From NCBI RefSeq assembly GCF_001613305.1, contig NZ_BDCC01000012.1, forward strand, positions 1-64,000: a stretch of DNA of 64,000 bases, written 5' to 3'. The stretch comes from Nocardia vaccinii NBRC 15922. GTDB taxonomy: Bacteria > Actinomycetota > Actinomycetes > Mycobacteriales > Mycobacteriaceae. Under the pieces are notes generated by a model. The model saw nothing but the letters and a program-made list of their open reading frames with translations, did not search any database and was not told the origin of the DNA. Both the position numbers and the translations under genes were made by a program. Shown here piece after piece: positions 20,122 through 30,566 of this stretch (position 1 is its first letter; every line of letters starts with the position of its first letter).

Positions 20122-20774
20122 TGAATCCGACGGTACGGGCACTGCGGCGGATCGCGGCCGATCGGCCACCCGCCCCGGCCCCCGGCGAGCGGTGTGAGAT
20201 GTGCGCGGAAGCCATCGCCGAGGAACATCAGCACGTCGTCGACGTCGAAGCGCGACAACTGATGTGCGTATGCCGCGGCTGCTATCTGCTGTTCACCGAC
20301 CGTCGCGCCGCGCTGCGCTTCCGGGCCGTGCCGCAGCGGTACCTGTCGTTTCCGGACTTCACCCTGAGCCTGCCGGAATGGGACGGGCTGGAGATCCCGG
20401 TCGGCCTGGCCTTCTTCTTCCGCAACTCGGCCGCGAACCGCACCGTCGCCCTGTATCCCGGCCCGGCCGGGGCGACCGAATCCGAACTGCCGCTCCGTGA
20501 TTGGCAGCGCTTCGTCGAACGGCACGGCGAATTCGCCGATCTCGCGGACGATGTGGAGGCGCTGTTGATCAGGGTGCCCGATCGCGATGCCGCCGCGGCG
20601 CAGTGCCTGCTGTTGCCGATCGACGCGTGCTACGAGTTCGTCGGGCGAATCCGCCTGCTGTGGCACGGTTTCGACGGTGGTTCGGCGGTGCACCGTTACG
20701 TGGACGAGTTCTTCGCCACGATGTCGGCCAGGGCTCGCCCGGCCGAGGTGGCGGGATCCGGGGAGGTCTCGTGA
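20121..20774 (+). CDS. Hydrogenase-locus protein, DUF5947-like
   Basis: 217 residues, no catalytic motif known. Near the N-terminus are two Cys pairs, CEMC (about 25-28) and CVCRGC (about 50-55), separated by an acidic/His stretch. This looks like a zinc ribbon or a metal site. The rest contains beta-rich segments (LSLPEWDGLEIPVGLAFFF) and a C-terminal helix. From memory it matches the DUF5947 family found in group 1h hydrogenase operons; the assignment was not searched. It is coupled by 1 bp to the NifU-like gene and by 4 bp to the next gene, so it probably acts with them on the hydrogenase. Confidence 0.75.
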   Translation: MNPTVRALRRIAADRPPAPAPGERCEMCAEAIAEEHQHVVDVEARQLMCVCRGCYLLFTDRRAALRFRAVPQRYLSFPDFTLSLPEWDGLEIPVGLAFFFRNSAANRTVALYPGPAGATESELPLRDWQRFVERHGEFADLADDVEALLIRVPDRDAAAAQCLLLPIDACYEFVGRIRLLWHGFDGGSAVHRYVDEFFATMSARARPAEVAGSGEVS

Positions 20775-21418
20775 GCCCGGCCTACTCCACGACGTTCGCG
20801 GTGCTGGGCATCCGCCCCGAACCCTATGCGGTGACCCCGATCCTGTCCGCGCGGATCGGGATCGCCTCGGTCGGGGACGAACCCGTGCACGCGATCGCCC
20901 TGCGCGCCCAGGTGCGGATCGAGCCGGGCCGGCGCGGCTACACCGACGCCGAGAGCGCCGGGCTGCTGGATCTGTTCGGACCGCGCGAACGCTGGGCGCA
21001 GACGCAGCGATCCTTTCTCTGGATGCACTGCGCGACAACGATTCCAGGGTTCAGCGGCGGCTCGGAGGTGGACCTGCCGATGTCGTGCACCTACGATTTC
21101 GAGGTCGCCGGATCGAAATATCTGCACGCGCTGCGAGAGGGCACCATCCCGCTGCAGTTCCTGTTCAGCGGCACGGTGTTCACCCGTGGCAGTTCGGGTT
21201 TCGCGGTCCAGCAGATCCCCTGGGATCGCGAGGACCGATACGAGATGCCGGTCGCGGTATGGCGCGAGCTGATGGCGGCGCACTTCCCGAACGCGGGCTG
21301 GGTTCGCCTGCGCGAGGACACCATGACCGCGCTCGCCGCGTTCAAGGCCCAGCACGGCCTGCTCGGATTCGACGACACCGTCGAGCGACTGCTCGCCACC
21401 GCCGGGGAGTCGGCATGA
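20771..21418 (+). CDS. Hydrogenase-locus protein, DUF6084-like
   Basis: 215 residues from a GTG at 20771. No signal peptide, membrane segment or known active site. The protein looks beta-rich, with a conserved-looking core (LLDLFGPRERWAQTQRSFLW and a GGSEVDLPMSCTYDFE segment). A repeated pattern of strands suggests an immunoglobulin-like or jelly-roll fold, but this is a guess. From memory it corresponds to DUF6084, which accompanies group 1h hydrogenases. It starts on the GTGA overlap with the previous stop and ends on an ATGA overlap with the next gene, which implies balanced expression of a complex. Confidence 0.75.
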   Translation: MSPAYSTTFAVLGIRPEPYAVTPILSARIGIASVGDEPVHAIALRAQVRIEPGRRGYTDAESAGLLDLFGPRERWAQTQRSFLWMHCATTIPGFSGGSEVDLPMSCTYDFEVAGSKYLHALREGTIPLQFLFSGTVFTRGSSGFAVQQIPWDREDRYEMPVAVWRELMAAHFPNAGWVRLREDTMTALAAFKAQHGLLGFDDTVERLLATAGESA

Positions 21419-21564
21419 GCGGGTCAGGGCCGGAGACGGCAGCGCAGCGTCACCACGAAGGCCCCCCGCCCATGCCCAGCGAACACAGCATGAGCGGGTC
21501 AGGGCCGGAGACGGCAGCGCAGCGTCACCACGAAGGCCCCCCGCCCATGCCCAGCGAACACAGC
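21415..21564 (+). repeat. Tandem 75-bp repeat holding in-frame start codons
   Basis: Two identical 75-bp units (21415-21489 and 21490-21564), each beginning ATGAGCGGGTC, followed at 21565 by a third diverged partial copy. Each unit encodes 25 residues (MSGSGPETAAQRHHEG and so on) and supplies an ATG in the same frame. The array extends the N-terminus of the next protein. Perfect identity points to recent duplication or a variable-number repeat. Confidence 0.9.
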
Positions 21565-22935
21565 ATGAGCGGGTCGGGGCCGGAGGCGGCAGCGGGGCGG
21601 CCGGAGACGGGAGCGCGGTCCGGCCGGGACCGTGCCCGCGCGGTCGCCGATGCGGTGCTCTACGAGGGATACCTGCTGTACCCGTACCGGGCCGATGCGC
21701 GAAAGAACCGCTCCCGGTGGCAGTTCGGCGTCCTGGGCCCGGTCGATGCGGCAGCGGACGGGTTCGGCGAGGACAGCGAATTCAGCGGGCAGGCGCTGCT
21801 GGATGTCATCGGTGCCTGCTCGCTGCGAATCACCGTGCGGTTCCTGCAAATTCAGCATCGCGGCATCCGCGATGCCGGCGACGAGCCCGTCGCGGAGCTG
21901 ACCGCCGCCGGACGGACCTGGCTGGACTGGGACGAGGCGGTCGAGCGGGAGGTCGTCCTGGAACCCGGTGCGCCCGTGGCGTTCACCGCGCCGATCGAGA
22001 TTCCCGGCGGCATCGACGTCGAGCGACTCGGCGACCCGGCGGGCGACCCCGAGGGCTCGGTCGTACGCACCCGGTGCGCGCTGGACGGACAGTTCGAACT
22101 GGCCGTCGAACCGGACGACGGATATCTGCGCCTCACCATGACGGTGCGCAATATCGCGGAACCCGCCACCGACCAGCGGGACGCCATCACCCGATCGTTG
22201 ATCGGCGCCCACATCATCGCTGAAACCGAAGGCGCGCGGTTCGTTTCGCTGCTCGAACCGCCGCCGGAGGCCGAAGCGGCGGTGCGCCGCTGCGCGCACC
22301 ATCGCTGTTTCCCCGTGCTGGCCGGACCGCCCGGCGATCACAGCCTGCTGCTGGTCTCGCCGATCATCCTCTACGACCACCCCGAGATCGCCGAGCAGAG
22401 CCCCGAACCGCTGTTCGACTCGACCGAGATCGACGAGATCCTGACGCTGCGCGTGATGACGATGACCGACGAGGAGAAGGCCGTCGCGCGGGCGACCGAT
22501 CCGCGCGCGGCGCGCATCGTGGACCGCTGCGATGCGATGACCGCGCAAGACCTCGCCGGGCTGCACGGCGTCCTGCGCGACCCGCACGCCGCCGAGGTCC
22601 GCGCGATCCCGGAGATCCCGCCCGATGTGGACTGGTGGGATCCGGCCGCCGACGGTGCGGTCCGGCCGGAATCGGATGCGGTGCCCATCGCGGGTGTGCT
22701 GGTGCGCCGGGGCAGCCGGGTGCGACTGCATCCCGCCCGCCGCGCGGACATCCACGACATGTTCTTCGACGGCCGTGACGCGCGGGTCACCTCGGTGCAC
22801 GCCGACGTGGACGGACGCACCCACGTGGGCGTGGTCATCCTCGACGACCCCGGCGCCGACCTGCACGAATGGTACGGGCGCTACGTGTATTTCGACCCGG
22901 ACGAGCTGGAACCGCTCGAGGGACCGGACAACTGA
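21415..22935 (+). CDS. Hydrogenase-locus protein of unknown function
   Basis: 506 residues if the first ATG is used; 481 or 456 from the repeated ATG codons at 21490 and 21565. Residues 1-75 are repeat-encoded, Gly/Pro/His-rich and likely disordered. The conserved part starts near AVADAVLYEGYLLYPYRADA. A central beta-rich region follows, then a C-terminal domain (about 420-506) with GVLVRRGSRVRLHP, ADIHDMFFDG and LHEWYGRYVYFDPDELEPL. No enzyme motif is known to me. Its place between the other unknown proteins and the small membrane peptide suggests a structural or electron-transfer partner of the hydrogenase. Confidence 0.75.
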   Translation: MSGSGPETAAQRHHEGPPPMPSEHSMSGSGPETAAQRHHEGPPPMPSEHSMSGSGPEAAAGRPETGARSGRDRARAVADAVLYEGYLLYPYRADARKNRSRWQFGVLGPVDAAADGFGEDSEFSGQALLDVIGACSLRITVRFLQIQHRGIRDAGDEPVAELTAAGRTWLDWDEAVEREVVLEPGAPVAFTAPIEIPGGIDVERLGDPAGDPEGSVVRTRCALDGQFELAVEPDDGYLRLTMTVRNIAEPATDQRDAITRSLIGAHIIAETEGARFVSLLEPPPEAEAAVRRCAHHRCFPVLAGPPGDHSLLLVSPIILYDHPEIAEQSPEPLFDSTEIDEILTLRVMTMTDEEKAVARATDPRAARIVDRCDAMTAQDLAGLHGVLRDPHAAEVRAIPEIPPDVDWWDPAADGAVRPESDAVPIAGVLVRRGSRVRLHPARRADIHDMFFDGRDARVTSVHADVDGRTHVGVVILDDPGADLHEWYGRYVYFDPDELEPLEGPDN

Positions 22936-22978
22936 ACCCACGACCGCCCGCGACGCGGGCACGAGGAAAGGAGCACCC

Positions 22979-23098
22979 GTGGAGATCATGGGAATCATCT
23001 TGACGGTGATCGTCGTGGTGGCGATCCTCTTCGCCGCGGCGATCGGCCTGCGGTCCATCCCCGACGTGCGGCGTTACCTGCGAATGCGGCGGATGTGA
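22979..23098 (+). CDS. 39-residue single-pass membrane peptide (DUF6893-like)
   Basis: GTG start at 22979 with AGGAG six bases upstream. The peptide has one hydrophobic helix (about residues 4-25, ILTVIVVVAILFAAAIGL) and a basic tail (RSIPDVRRYLRMRRM). The charge bias predicts a cytoplasmic C-terminus. Such peptides occur in group 1h hydrogenase operons and from memory match DUF6893. It may anchor the soluble hydrogenase or its partner to the membrane near the quinone pool; inferred. The stop overlaps the protease GTG by 4 bp. Confidence 0.78.
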   Translation: MEIMGIILTVIVVVAILFAAAIGLRSIPDVRRYLRMRRM

Positions 23099-23571
23099 CC
23101 GGTCGGGTCCTGGTTGCCGGGATCGGCAACATCTTCCTGAGCGACGACGGCTTCGGCCCGGAGGTGGTGCGCCGGATGCCTTCCGTCCCCGGGGAATCGG
23201 CGCGGATCGTCGATTACGGCATCCGCGGTATGCACCTGGCCTACGACCTGCTCGGGGACTGGGATGCGCTGGTGCTCGTGGACGCCGTGCCGAACCGAGG
23301 TGAGCCGGGCCGGCTCGAGGTGATCCGCGCCGAACCCGATCGGGACCGTCCGGCCGATCTCGATGCGCACGGTATGGATCCGGCCGCGGTGTTCGCCGGT
23401 GTGCGTGCGCTGGGCGGAGCGGTGCCGCCCACGCTGGTCGTCGGCTGTCAGGCGCTTTCGACCGAGGAGGGCATCGGGTTGTCCGATCCCGTTGCGGCCG
23501 CGGTGGATCCGGCCATCGACACCGTCCGACGGGTCGTGGCCGATCTGTGTGACCAGCGAGCGGAGGTGTGA
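23095..23571 (+). CDS. Hydrogenase maturation protease
   Basis: 158 residues, HyaD/HybD-type endopeptidase that trims the large-subunit tail after nickel insertion. The family motif GIGNIFLSDDGFG is at the start. The nickel-sensing residues are the Asp in that loop, the Asp in VLVDAVPN and the His in DLDAHGMDP. The substrate is presumably the 22-residue tail of the large subunit in this locus. It begins with GTG on the overlap with the membrane peptide; hypC follows after two bases. Confidence 0.92.
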   Translation: MTGRVLVAGIGNIFLSDDGFGPEVVRRMPSVPGESARIVDYGIRGMHLAYDLLGDWDALVLVDAVPNRGEPGRLEVIRAEPDRDRPADLDAHGMDPAAVFAGVRALGGAVPPTLVVGCQALSTEEGIGLSDPVAAAVDPAIDTVRRVVADLCDQRAEV

Positions 23572-23573
23572 GC

Positions 23574-23816
23574 ATGTGTCTCGGGATTCCCGGACGCGTC
23601 GTGGAGATCGTCGAGGGCTACAACCGGCAGCTGGCCCTGGTCGACGTCTCCGGCGAGCAGCGGAAGGTGAATATCGGCCTGCTCCAGGATGATCCGGTAG
23701 AAGCCGGAGAGTGGGTGATCATCCACATGGGGCTGGCGGTCGAACGGACCGACGAGGCGGGGGCGCGCCGGGCGCTGGCGGGCTTGGAACTGATGGGCCG
23801 GGGTGAGCCGTCGTGA
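23574..23816 (+). CDS. hypC: Hydrogenase assembly chaperone HypC (copy 1)
   Basis: 80 residues. Begins MCLGIPGRVVEI; the Cys after the initiator Met is essential in HypC for binding HypD and the large-subunit precursor during Fe(CN)2CO delivery. The ATG at 23574 is required by this motif, although a GTG two codons upstream is in frame. OB-fold pattern with HMGLAVERTDE near the end. Overlaps hypF by 4 bp. A second, longer hypC lies after hypF. Confidence 0.93.
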   Translation: MCLGIPGRVVEIVEGYNRQLALVDVSGEQRKVNIGLLQDDPVEAGEWVIIHMGLAVERTDEAGARRALAGLELMGRGEPS

Positions 23817-26116
23817 GCGAGCGTGCGAGCGAACCATCGACACAGCGCACCGAGCGCGGCCGCTGCCGGTTGCTGGTGCGCGGCGTCGTGCAGGGCGTGG
23901 GATTTCGGCCGTTCGTCTACAGCACGGCCGCCGAACTCGCGTTGACCGGCAGCGTCGCCAACGACAGCGCCGGAGTGATCATCGAAATCGAGGGCGCGCC
24001 CACCGCCCTGCGCGAGTTCACCGAACGCTTACAGCACCGGCCGCCCCCGTTGGCGGTCATCGACTCGATCGAACGCATCGAACTGCCGGTGCGCGGCGGA
24101 ACCGGATTCCGGATCGCCGGAACCACCCGGGGCAGTGGCCGCACCCTGGCCTCGCCCGATGTGGCGATCTGCGCGGACTGTGCGCGCGAACTGACCGATC
24201 CGGACGATCGCCGGTACCGTCACCCGTTCATCAACTGCACCAACTGCGGTCCCCGGTTCACCATCATCGCGAGCCTGCCGTACGACCGCGATCGGACCTC
24301 GATGGCCGATTTCGCGATGTGCGAGCGGTGCGCCCGCGAATATCACGATCCGGCGGACCGCCGCTTCCACGCCCAGCCGATCGCCTGCCCGGATTGCGGC
24401 CCTGGACTCACCTATTCCATTGCCGATAGCGGTGATCCGCTCGCTGAAGCGCGGAAGCTGCTGCGCGACGGCGGAATTCTCGCGGTCAAGGGGATCGGCG
24501 GATATCACCTGGCGTGCGACGCCGGCAACGAGGACGCCGTGGCACTGCTGCGGGCCCGGAAACGGCGCGGCGACAAGCCTTTCGCCGTGATGGTCGCCGA
24601 TCCGGCCACCGCGGGCGCGATCGCCGATGTCGACGGCGACGCCGCCGTGATCCTGACCGGGCCGCAGCGTCCGATTCTGTTGCTGCCGCGCGGAACCCGA
24701 CCCGTCGCAGGGTCGGTGGCTCCGGGCAATCGGGATCTCGGCGTGATGCTGGCCTACACGCCGCTGCATCTGCTGCTGTTCGGGCTGCCCGGTGATCCGC
24801 CCGGCCCGGACGTGCTGGTGATGACCTCGGCCAATCTCGGCGGCGAGCCGATTTGCTACACCGACGACGATGCCGCGCAACGACTCACGGATCTCGCCGA
24901 TGCGGTCCTCGGGCACAACCGGCGCATTCTGGTGCCCTGCGACGATTCGGTGGTCCGGCTCGTCGACGGCGAGGAGTTGCCGATCCGCCGGTCGCGCGGA
25001 TACGCGCCGCTGCCGCTGGCACTGCCGATGCCACTGGCACCCACCGTCGCGGTCGGCGCGGATGTGAAGAACACCTGCGCGGTCGCCGACGGGCGGTACG
25101 CGTGGCTGAGCCAGCACATCGGCGATATGGACGAGCTGGCCACCCTGCGCGCGTTCGAGGCCGCCGAGGCTCATCTCGAGGAACTCACCGGCGTCCGGCC
25201 GCGACAGCTGGCCGCCGACGCCCACCCGGGCTATCGCTCGAGTGCGTGGGCGCACCGCACCGCGGGCGAGCGCCCGGTGTCCTCGGTGCAGCACCATCAC
25301 GCGCACATCGCGGCGGTGATGGGCGAGCACGGCCTGCCCGGTTCCGCGACGGTCACCGGAATCGCGTTCGACGGCACCGGATTCGGCGCCGACGGGGCGA
25401 TCTGGGGCGGGGAGATACTCGCCGCGGGGTACAAGGGTTTCCGCCGCCTCGCGCACCTGGCCTACGTCCCGCTGCCGGGCGGTGACACCAGCGTGCACCG
25501 GCCCTACCGGATGGCGCTGGCGCACCTGCACGCCGCCGGGATCGACTGGTCCGAGGCGATCGGATCGGTCGCCGCCTGCCCGCCCGACGAACGCCGGATC
25601 CTGCTGCACCAGTTGACGACCGGACTGGGCTGCGTACCGACCTCGAGCATGGGGCGGCTGTTCGACGCGGTGTCCTCGCTGGCCGGTGTGCGGCATCGCG
25701 TCGACTACGAGGCGCAGGCCGCCATCGAACTCGAGGGCCTGGCCCGCGATATCGCGCCCGAGCACGCCTACCGCTTCGAGATCACCGATCCGGACGCCGA
25801 CGGGGTCGCCCGCATCTGTCCCGCATCCCTGCTGGCCGCGGTGGTCGCCGACGCGCTCGCGGGCGCCGGAGCCGAGCTGATCGGCGCGCGATTCCATGCG
25901 GCGGTGGCGGAGTTGATCCTGGACGCGGCGTGCCGATTCGGCGAACCGGGCGTCCCGGTCGCCCTGTCCGGTGGAGTGTTCCAGAACGCTCTGCTGTTGT
26001 CGCTCGCGCGTCGTCGCCTGCAGGAGAACGGATTTCACGTCATCACCCACCACAGGGTGCCACCCAACGACGGCGGCCTGGCCTTCGGGCAGTTGCTCGC
26101 TGCCGGAGCCCGATGA
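23813..26116 (+). CDS. hypF: Carbamoyltransferase HypF
   Basis: 767 residues. Makes the cyanide-ligand precursor by moving carbamoyl phosphate, through carbamoyl-adenylate, onto HypE. Domain order: acylphosphatase-like (residues 18-100, [13 protein letters not shown]), two zinc-finger Cys sets ([29 protein letters not shown]), YrdC-like (about 205-390, with [15 protein letters not shown]), and the Kae1-like carbamoyl-transfer domain ([32 protein letters not shown]). The first 17 residues ([17 protein letters not shown]) are encoded by GAGCGA-type repetitive DNA and are not part of the fold. GTG start on the hypC overlap. Confidence 0.95.
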   Translation: MSERASEPSTQRTERGRCRLLVRGVVQGVGFRPFVYSTAAELALTGSVANDSAGVIIEIEGAPTALREFTERLQHRPPPLAVIDSIERIELPVRGGTGFRIAGTTRGSGRTLASPDVAICADCARELTDPDDRRYRHPFINCTNCGPRFTIIASLPYDRDRTSMADFAMCERCAREYHDPADRRFHAQPIACPDCGPGLTYSIADSGDPLAEARKLLRDGGILAVKGIGGYHLACDAGNEDAVALLRARKRRGDKPFAVMVADPATAGAIADVDGDAAVILTGPQRPILLLPRGTRPVAGSVAPGNRDLGVMLAYTPLHLLLFGLPGDPPGPDVLVMTSANLGGEPICYTDDDAAQRLTDLADAVLGHNRRILVPCDDSVVRLVDGEELPIRRSRGYAPLPLALPMPLAPTVAVGADVKNTCAVADGRYAWLSQHIGDMDELATLRAFEAAEAHLEELTGVRPRQLAADAHPGYRSSAWAHRTAGERPVSSVQHHHAHIAAVMGEHGLPGSATVTGIAFDGTGFGADGAIWGGEILAAGYKGFRRLAHLAYVPLPGGDTSVHRPYRMALAHLHAAGIDWSEAIGSVAACPPDERRILLHQLTTGLGCVPTSSMGRLFDAVSSLAGVRHRVDYEAQAAIELEGLARDIAPEHAYRFEITDPDADGVARICPASLLAAVVADALAGAGAELIGARFHAAVAELILDAACRFGEPGVPVALSGGVFQNALLLSLARRRLQENGFHVITHHRVPPNDGGLAFGQLLAAGAR

Positions 26117-26136
26117 GCGAAAGGCAGGAACCGATC

Positions 26137-26462
26137 ATGTGCCTGGCAGTCCCGGGGAAGGTGCTCGAACTCTACGAGCGCGACGAAACCCTGATGTCGG
26201 TGGTCGACTTCGGTGGTGTCCACAAGGACGTCTGCTTGCAATACATCCCGGACGCGGCCGTCGGCGACTACGTCGTCGTCCACGTCGGATTCGCCATCCA
26301 GCGCCTCGACGAGGAATCGGCCCTGAGCACCCTGGCCGAATTCCAGCATCTGGGCGTGCTGAAGGAGGAATTCGGCGACGGGTTCGCCAGCGCGGCCCGT
26401 CAGTCCGGCCTGCCCGACCCGACCGCACCGTCCCAGCCCGCTTGCGACAACGAGGTGAACCC

Positions 26463-26466
<4 letters not shown>
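26137..26466 (+). CDS. hypC: Hydrogenase assembly chaperone HypC (copy 2)
   Basis: 109 residues. Begins [12 protein letters not shown] with the essential second-position Cys, then [10 protein letters not shown] and [13 protein letters not shown]. It is longer than usual, with a 30-residue hydrophilic tail. It shares only the family motifs with the first copy, so the two are not a recent duplication. Two HypC forms in one locus may serve different precursors or split HypD contact and large-subunit contact. Sits 20 bp after hypF and overlaps hypD by 4 bp. Confidence 0.92.
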
Positions 26467-27567
<1,101 letters not shown>

Positions 27568-27575
<8 letters not shown>

Positions 27576-28653
27576 CCGGACCGGAATCTCCGTCTCGCCG
27601 CCGGAATTCGATGCCGGCAGCTGGGTGTGCCCACTGCCGCTACGGGATTCGCCGACGATCGTGATGGCGCACGGCGGCGGTGGCGCGATGTCGGGGGAAT
27701 TGATCGAGCACCTGTTCCTGCCCGCGTTCGGGGCGGCCGCCGACGCCGCTCTCGGCGATGCGGCGGTAATCGACGTGGCCGGTGTCCGCCTGGCGTTCTC
27801 GACCGATTCATTCGTGGTCAAACCGCTGACGTTTCCCGGGGGCACGATCGGCGAACTGGCGGTCAACGGCACCGTCAACGATCTGGCCATGATGGGCGCG
27901 CGTCCGCTGGTCCTGTCCACCGCCTTCATCCTCGAGGAGGGCACCGAACTGGCCGAGATCGCCCGTGTCGCAGAATCTCTCGGCACCGCGGCCGCCATCG
28001 CGGGGGTGAAACTGGTCACCGGCGACACCAAGGTCGTCGATGCCGGACACGGCGACGGGATATTCGTCAACACCGCCGGAATCGGCCTCGTCCCCGAGGG
28101 TGTGGACATCGGCCCGCATCGGGCGCGCCCCGGTGACGTCGTGCTGATCAGCGGCGATATCGGTGTGCACGGGGTCGCGGTGATGAGTTGCCGCGAGGGC
28201 CTGGAATTCGGCACCACCGTGCGCAGCGACACCGCACCCCTGAACGGTCTGGTCGCCGACCTGCTGGCCACCGGCGCGGATGTGCACGTGATGCGTGACC
28301 CGACCCGCGGCGGCGTGGCGGCGGCGCTCAACGAGATCGCCGCCCTGGCGAATGTCGGTGTGCGACTGGACGAACGCGCATTGCCGATTCCCGATCCGGT
28401 GCGCGACGCCTGCGGTCTGCTCGGTCTCGATCCGCTGTACGTCGCGAACGAGGGCAAGCTCGTCGCCTTCCTCGCGCCGCAGGACGCGGATCGCGCGCTC
28501 GAGGCGATGCGAGCGCATCCGCTCGGTGCGCGAGCACAGGCGATCGGGGTCTGCGTCGACGACCATCCGGGTATGGTTGTCGCCCGGACCGCACTGGGCG
28601 GAACGCGCGTGGTGGACCTTCCCGCCGGTGAACAGCTGCCGCGGATCTGCTGA
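27568..28653 (+). CDS. hypE: Hydrogenase maturation protein HypE
   Basis: 361 residues, PurM-like ATPase that dehydrates the carbamoyl group on its terminal Cys to thiocyanate for iron ligation. Motifs: [48 protein letters not shown] and the terminal PRIC with the reactive Cys as the last residue. ATG start 8 bp inside hypD. Ends the core hyp series; the nickel permease follows after 18 bp. Confidence 0.96.
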
Positions 28654-28671
28654 GCGATCACCGGCGAGGCG

Positions 28672-29805
28672 ATGCGGCAGGCAGCAGTGCGGACGCGCCC
28701 GGCGATCCCGGCGGCGCTCACCCGGATCTGGACGAAATCCACCCGGGCGCAACGTCGTAGCGTGACGCTGATGACGAGCGTCGTGCTGATTCTGCATCTG
28801 GGCGGCTGGGGCATGCTGCTCACCCTCGTCGCACCCGGTCACTACACGGCCGGTACGACGGTCTTCGGAATCGGCTTGGGCGTCACCGCGTACACGCTGG
28901 GCATCCGGCACGCCTTCGACGCCGACCACATCGCCGCCATAGACAACGCCACCCGGAAACTGGTGTCCGACAACCGGAAACCGCTGTCGGCCGGATTCTG
29001 GTTCTCCCTGGGGCATTCGACGGTCGTCTTCGTGATGGTGCTGGCGCTCGGGCTCGGCGGGCGGGCGCTGACGCACGGCATCGAGAACCGGAATTCGGGC
29101 CTGCAACGGTGGACCGGGGTCGTCGGCACCGGAGTGTCGGGCGCCTTCCTCATCCTGCTCGGCCTGCTGAACCTGGTATCGCTGATCGGCATCGGCCGGG
29201 TGTTCGGCACGGCCCGGCGCGGGCGGTACGACGAGCGCGAACTCGAGCGACGGCTGCAATCGCGGGGCGCGGTCAACCGGGTGCTCGCGCCGCTGCTGCG
29301 CGCGGTCCGCGCGCCGGGGCAGCTGTACCCGGTCGGGCTGCTGTTCGGCCTGGGATTCGACACCGTCACCGAGGTGAGCCTGCTGGTGCTGGCCGGAGGC
29401 GCGGCCACCACCGGCATGCCCTGGTACGCGATCGTCGTTCTGCCCCTGCTGTTCTCGGCGGGCATGACGCTGTTCGACTCGCTCGACGGCGCGTACATGA
29501 ACTACGCCTACGGCTGGGCCTTCGCCGAACCGGTCCGCAAGATCTACTACAACCTGGTCATGACCGGACTGTCGGTCACCGTCGCGCTGCTCATCGGCGC
29601 GCAGGAGATCATCTCCATCCTGGCCGATCGGCTCGACATCACCTCCGGGCCGCTGGCATGGATCGGCGATCTCGATCTGGGCTCGATGGGCGTCGTCCTG
29701 GTGGCGCTGTTCCTCGGGACGTGGCTGCTGGCTCTGGCCCTGTGGCGGTACACCGCACTGGGCCGACGCCGCGGCGACGAGCTGATCGCCGGGCCCCCGT
29801 CGTGA
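28672..29805 (+). CDS. High-affinity nickel permease, NiCoT family
   Basis: 377 residues, about eight membrane helices. The signature RHAFDADHIAAIDN holds the HX4DH nickel-binding motif of HoxN/NixA-type carriers. Two further signatures, FSLGHSTVVF and LGFDTVTEV, are present. Imports Ni2+ (possibly Co2+) across the cytoplasmic membrane for the adjacent hydrogenase. ATG at 28672, 18 bp after hypE; its stop overlaps the last gene of the locus by 4 bp, so it belongs to the operon. Specificity for nickel is inferred from context. Confidence 0.93.
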   Translation: MRQAAVRTRPAIPAALTRIWTKSTRAQRRSVTLMTSVVLILHLGGWGMLLTLVAPGHYTAGTTVFGIGLGVTAYTLGIRHAFDADHIAAIDNATRKLVSDNRKPLSAGFWFSLGHSTVVFVMVLALGLGGRALTHGIENRNSGLQRWTGVVGTGVSGAFLILLGLLNLVSLIGIGRVFGTARRGRYDERELERRLQSRGAVNRVLAPLLRAVRAPGQLYPVGLLFGLGFDTVTEVSLLVLAGGAATTGMPWYAIVVLPLLFSAGMTLFDSLDGAYMNYAYGWAFAEPVRKIYYNLVMTGLSVTVALLIGAQEIISILADRLDITSGPLAWIGDLDLGSMGVVLVALFLGTWLLALALWRYTALGRRRGDELIAGPPS

Positions 29806-30533
29806 CCGCCGTGAGCGGGCCGCAACTGTTCGCGCGCTACGCCTACGCCCCCAACGCCCTCGGCTACTGCGGTCCCCCGGACGCGGCGGCCATGGCCGGG
29901 GGGACCGACGCCGAAATCCGCTCGCTGGCACGCCGGTTCTCGGGGGTGTGGCCGTATCTGCGGGTGCTGTCGAAAATGACCGGAATCACCGATCCGCTGG
30001 ATTCGCGGCTGGTCGAATCCTATTGGCTCGGTGGCGGAGTCGGCGCGAATGTCGACCGCGCGGAGTTCCTGTCGAATCTGCTCGCGCTCATCGGCCCGAT
30101 CGCGGGAGGGTACTGGCAGCACCTCACCGCGGATCTGTCGGAGGAGGCCGCCGCCGATCACGGCTTCCACGTCTTCGGCATCTATCCGTGGACCCGGCTG
30201 CTGGGCCGCGGCCCGGACGAGCTACCGCTGCGGATTCTGGACAACTGCCGGATAACCCCGGCGCGGGTCTGCGAACGGGACGGCTCGGCCCTCGTGGTCC
30301 TCGCCCGCCGCCTGTGCTGGGACGGCGAGCAGTTGTTCCTATCCGAGGAGATCCCGCGTGTGGTCGAGATAACCGGCCCGGCAGACGAATCCGTGGCCGA
30401 TATCGGGATCGGCCACGATATCGCCCTGCACTGGGACCACGTCTGCGGCCGCCTCGACAGCGACCACGTCGAGCATCTGGCGACCGCCACCGAACGCCGG
30501 CTGACGGCGACCAATCACCGCCTGAACAGATGA
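29802..30533 (+). CDS. Hydrogenase-locus protein of unknown function (DUF6390-like)
   Basis: 243 residues from a GTG at 29802; another GTG at 29811 is possible. No signal peptide or membrane segment. Distinct segments are LFARYAYAPNALGYCGPPDA at the start, a middle with SYWLGGGVGANV and GFHVFGIYPWTRLL, and an acidic C-terminal part with HDIALHWDHVCGRL. No active site known to me. From memory it resembles DUF6390, reported in group 1h hydrogenase loci. Translational overlap with the permease places it in the hydrogenase operon; its role is unknown. Confidence 0.75.
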   Translation: MTAVSGPQLFARYAYAPNALGYCGPPDAAAMAGGTDAEIRSLARRFSGVWPYLRVLSKMTGITDPLDSRLVESYWLGGGVGANVDRAEFLSNLLALIGPIAGGYWQHLTADLSEEAAADHGFHVFGIYPWTRLLGRGPDELPLRILDNCRITPARVCERDGSALVVLARRLCWDGEQLFLSEEIPRVVEITGPADESVADIGIGHDIALHWDHVCGRLDSDHVEHLATATERRLTATNHRLNR

Positions 30534-30566
30534 CGGGCGGTGGTGCTCGAGACTGCCGCTGATCGA

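Noticed and set aside
20587..22935. A 782-codon version of the unknown hydrogenase-locus protein.
   Set aside because: The first 276 codons lie inside the two preceding genes in another frame; overlapping ATGA at 21415 and the repeat ATGs mark the real start.
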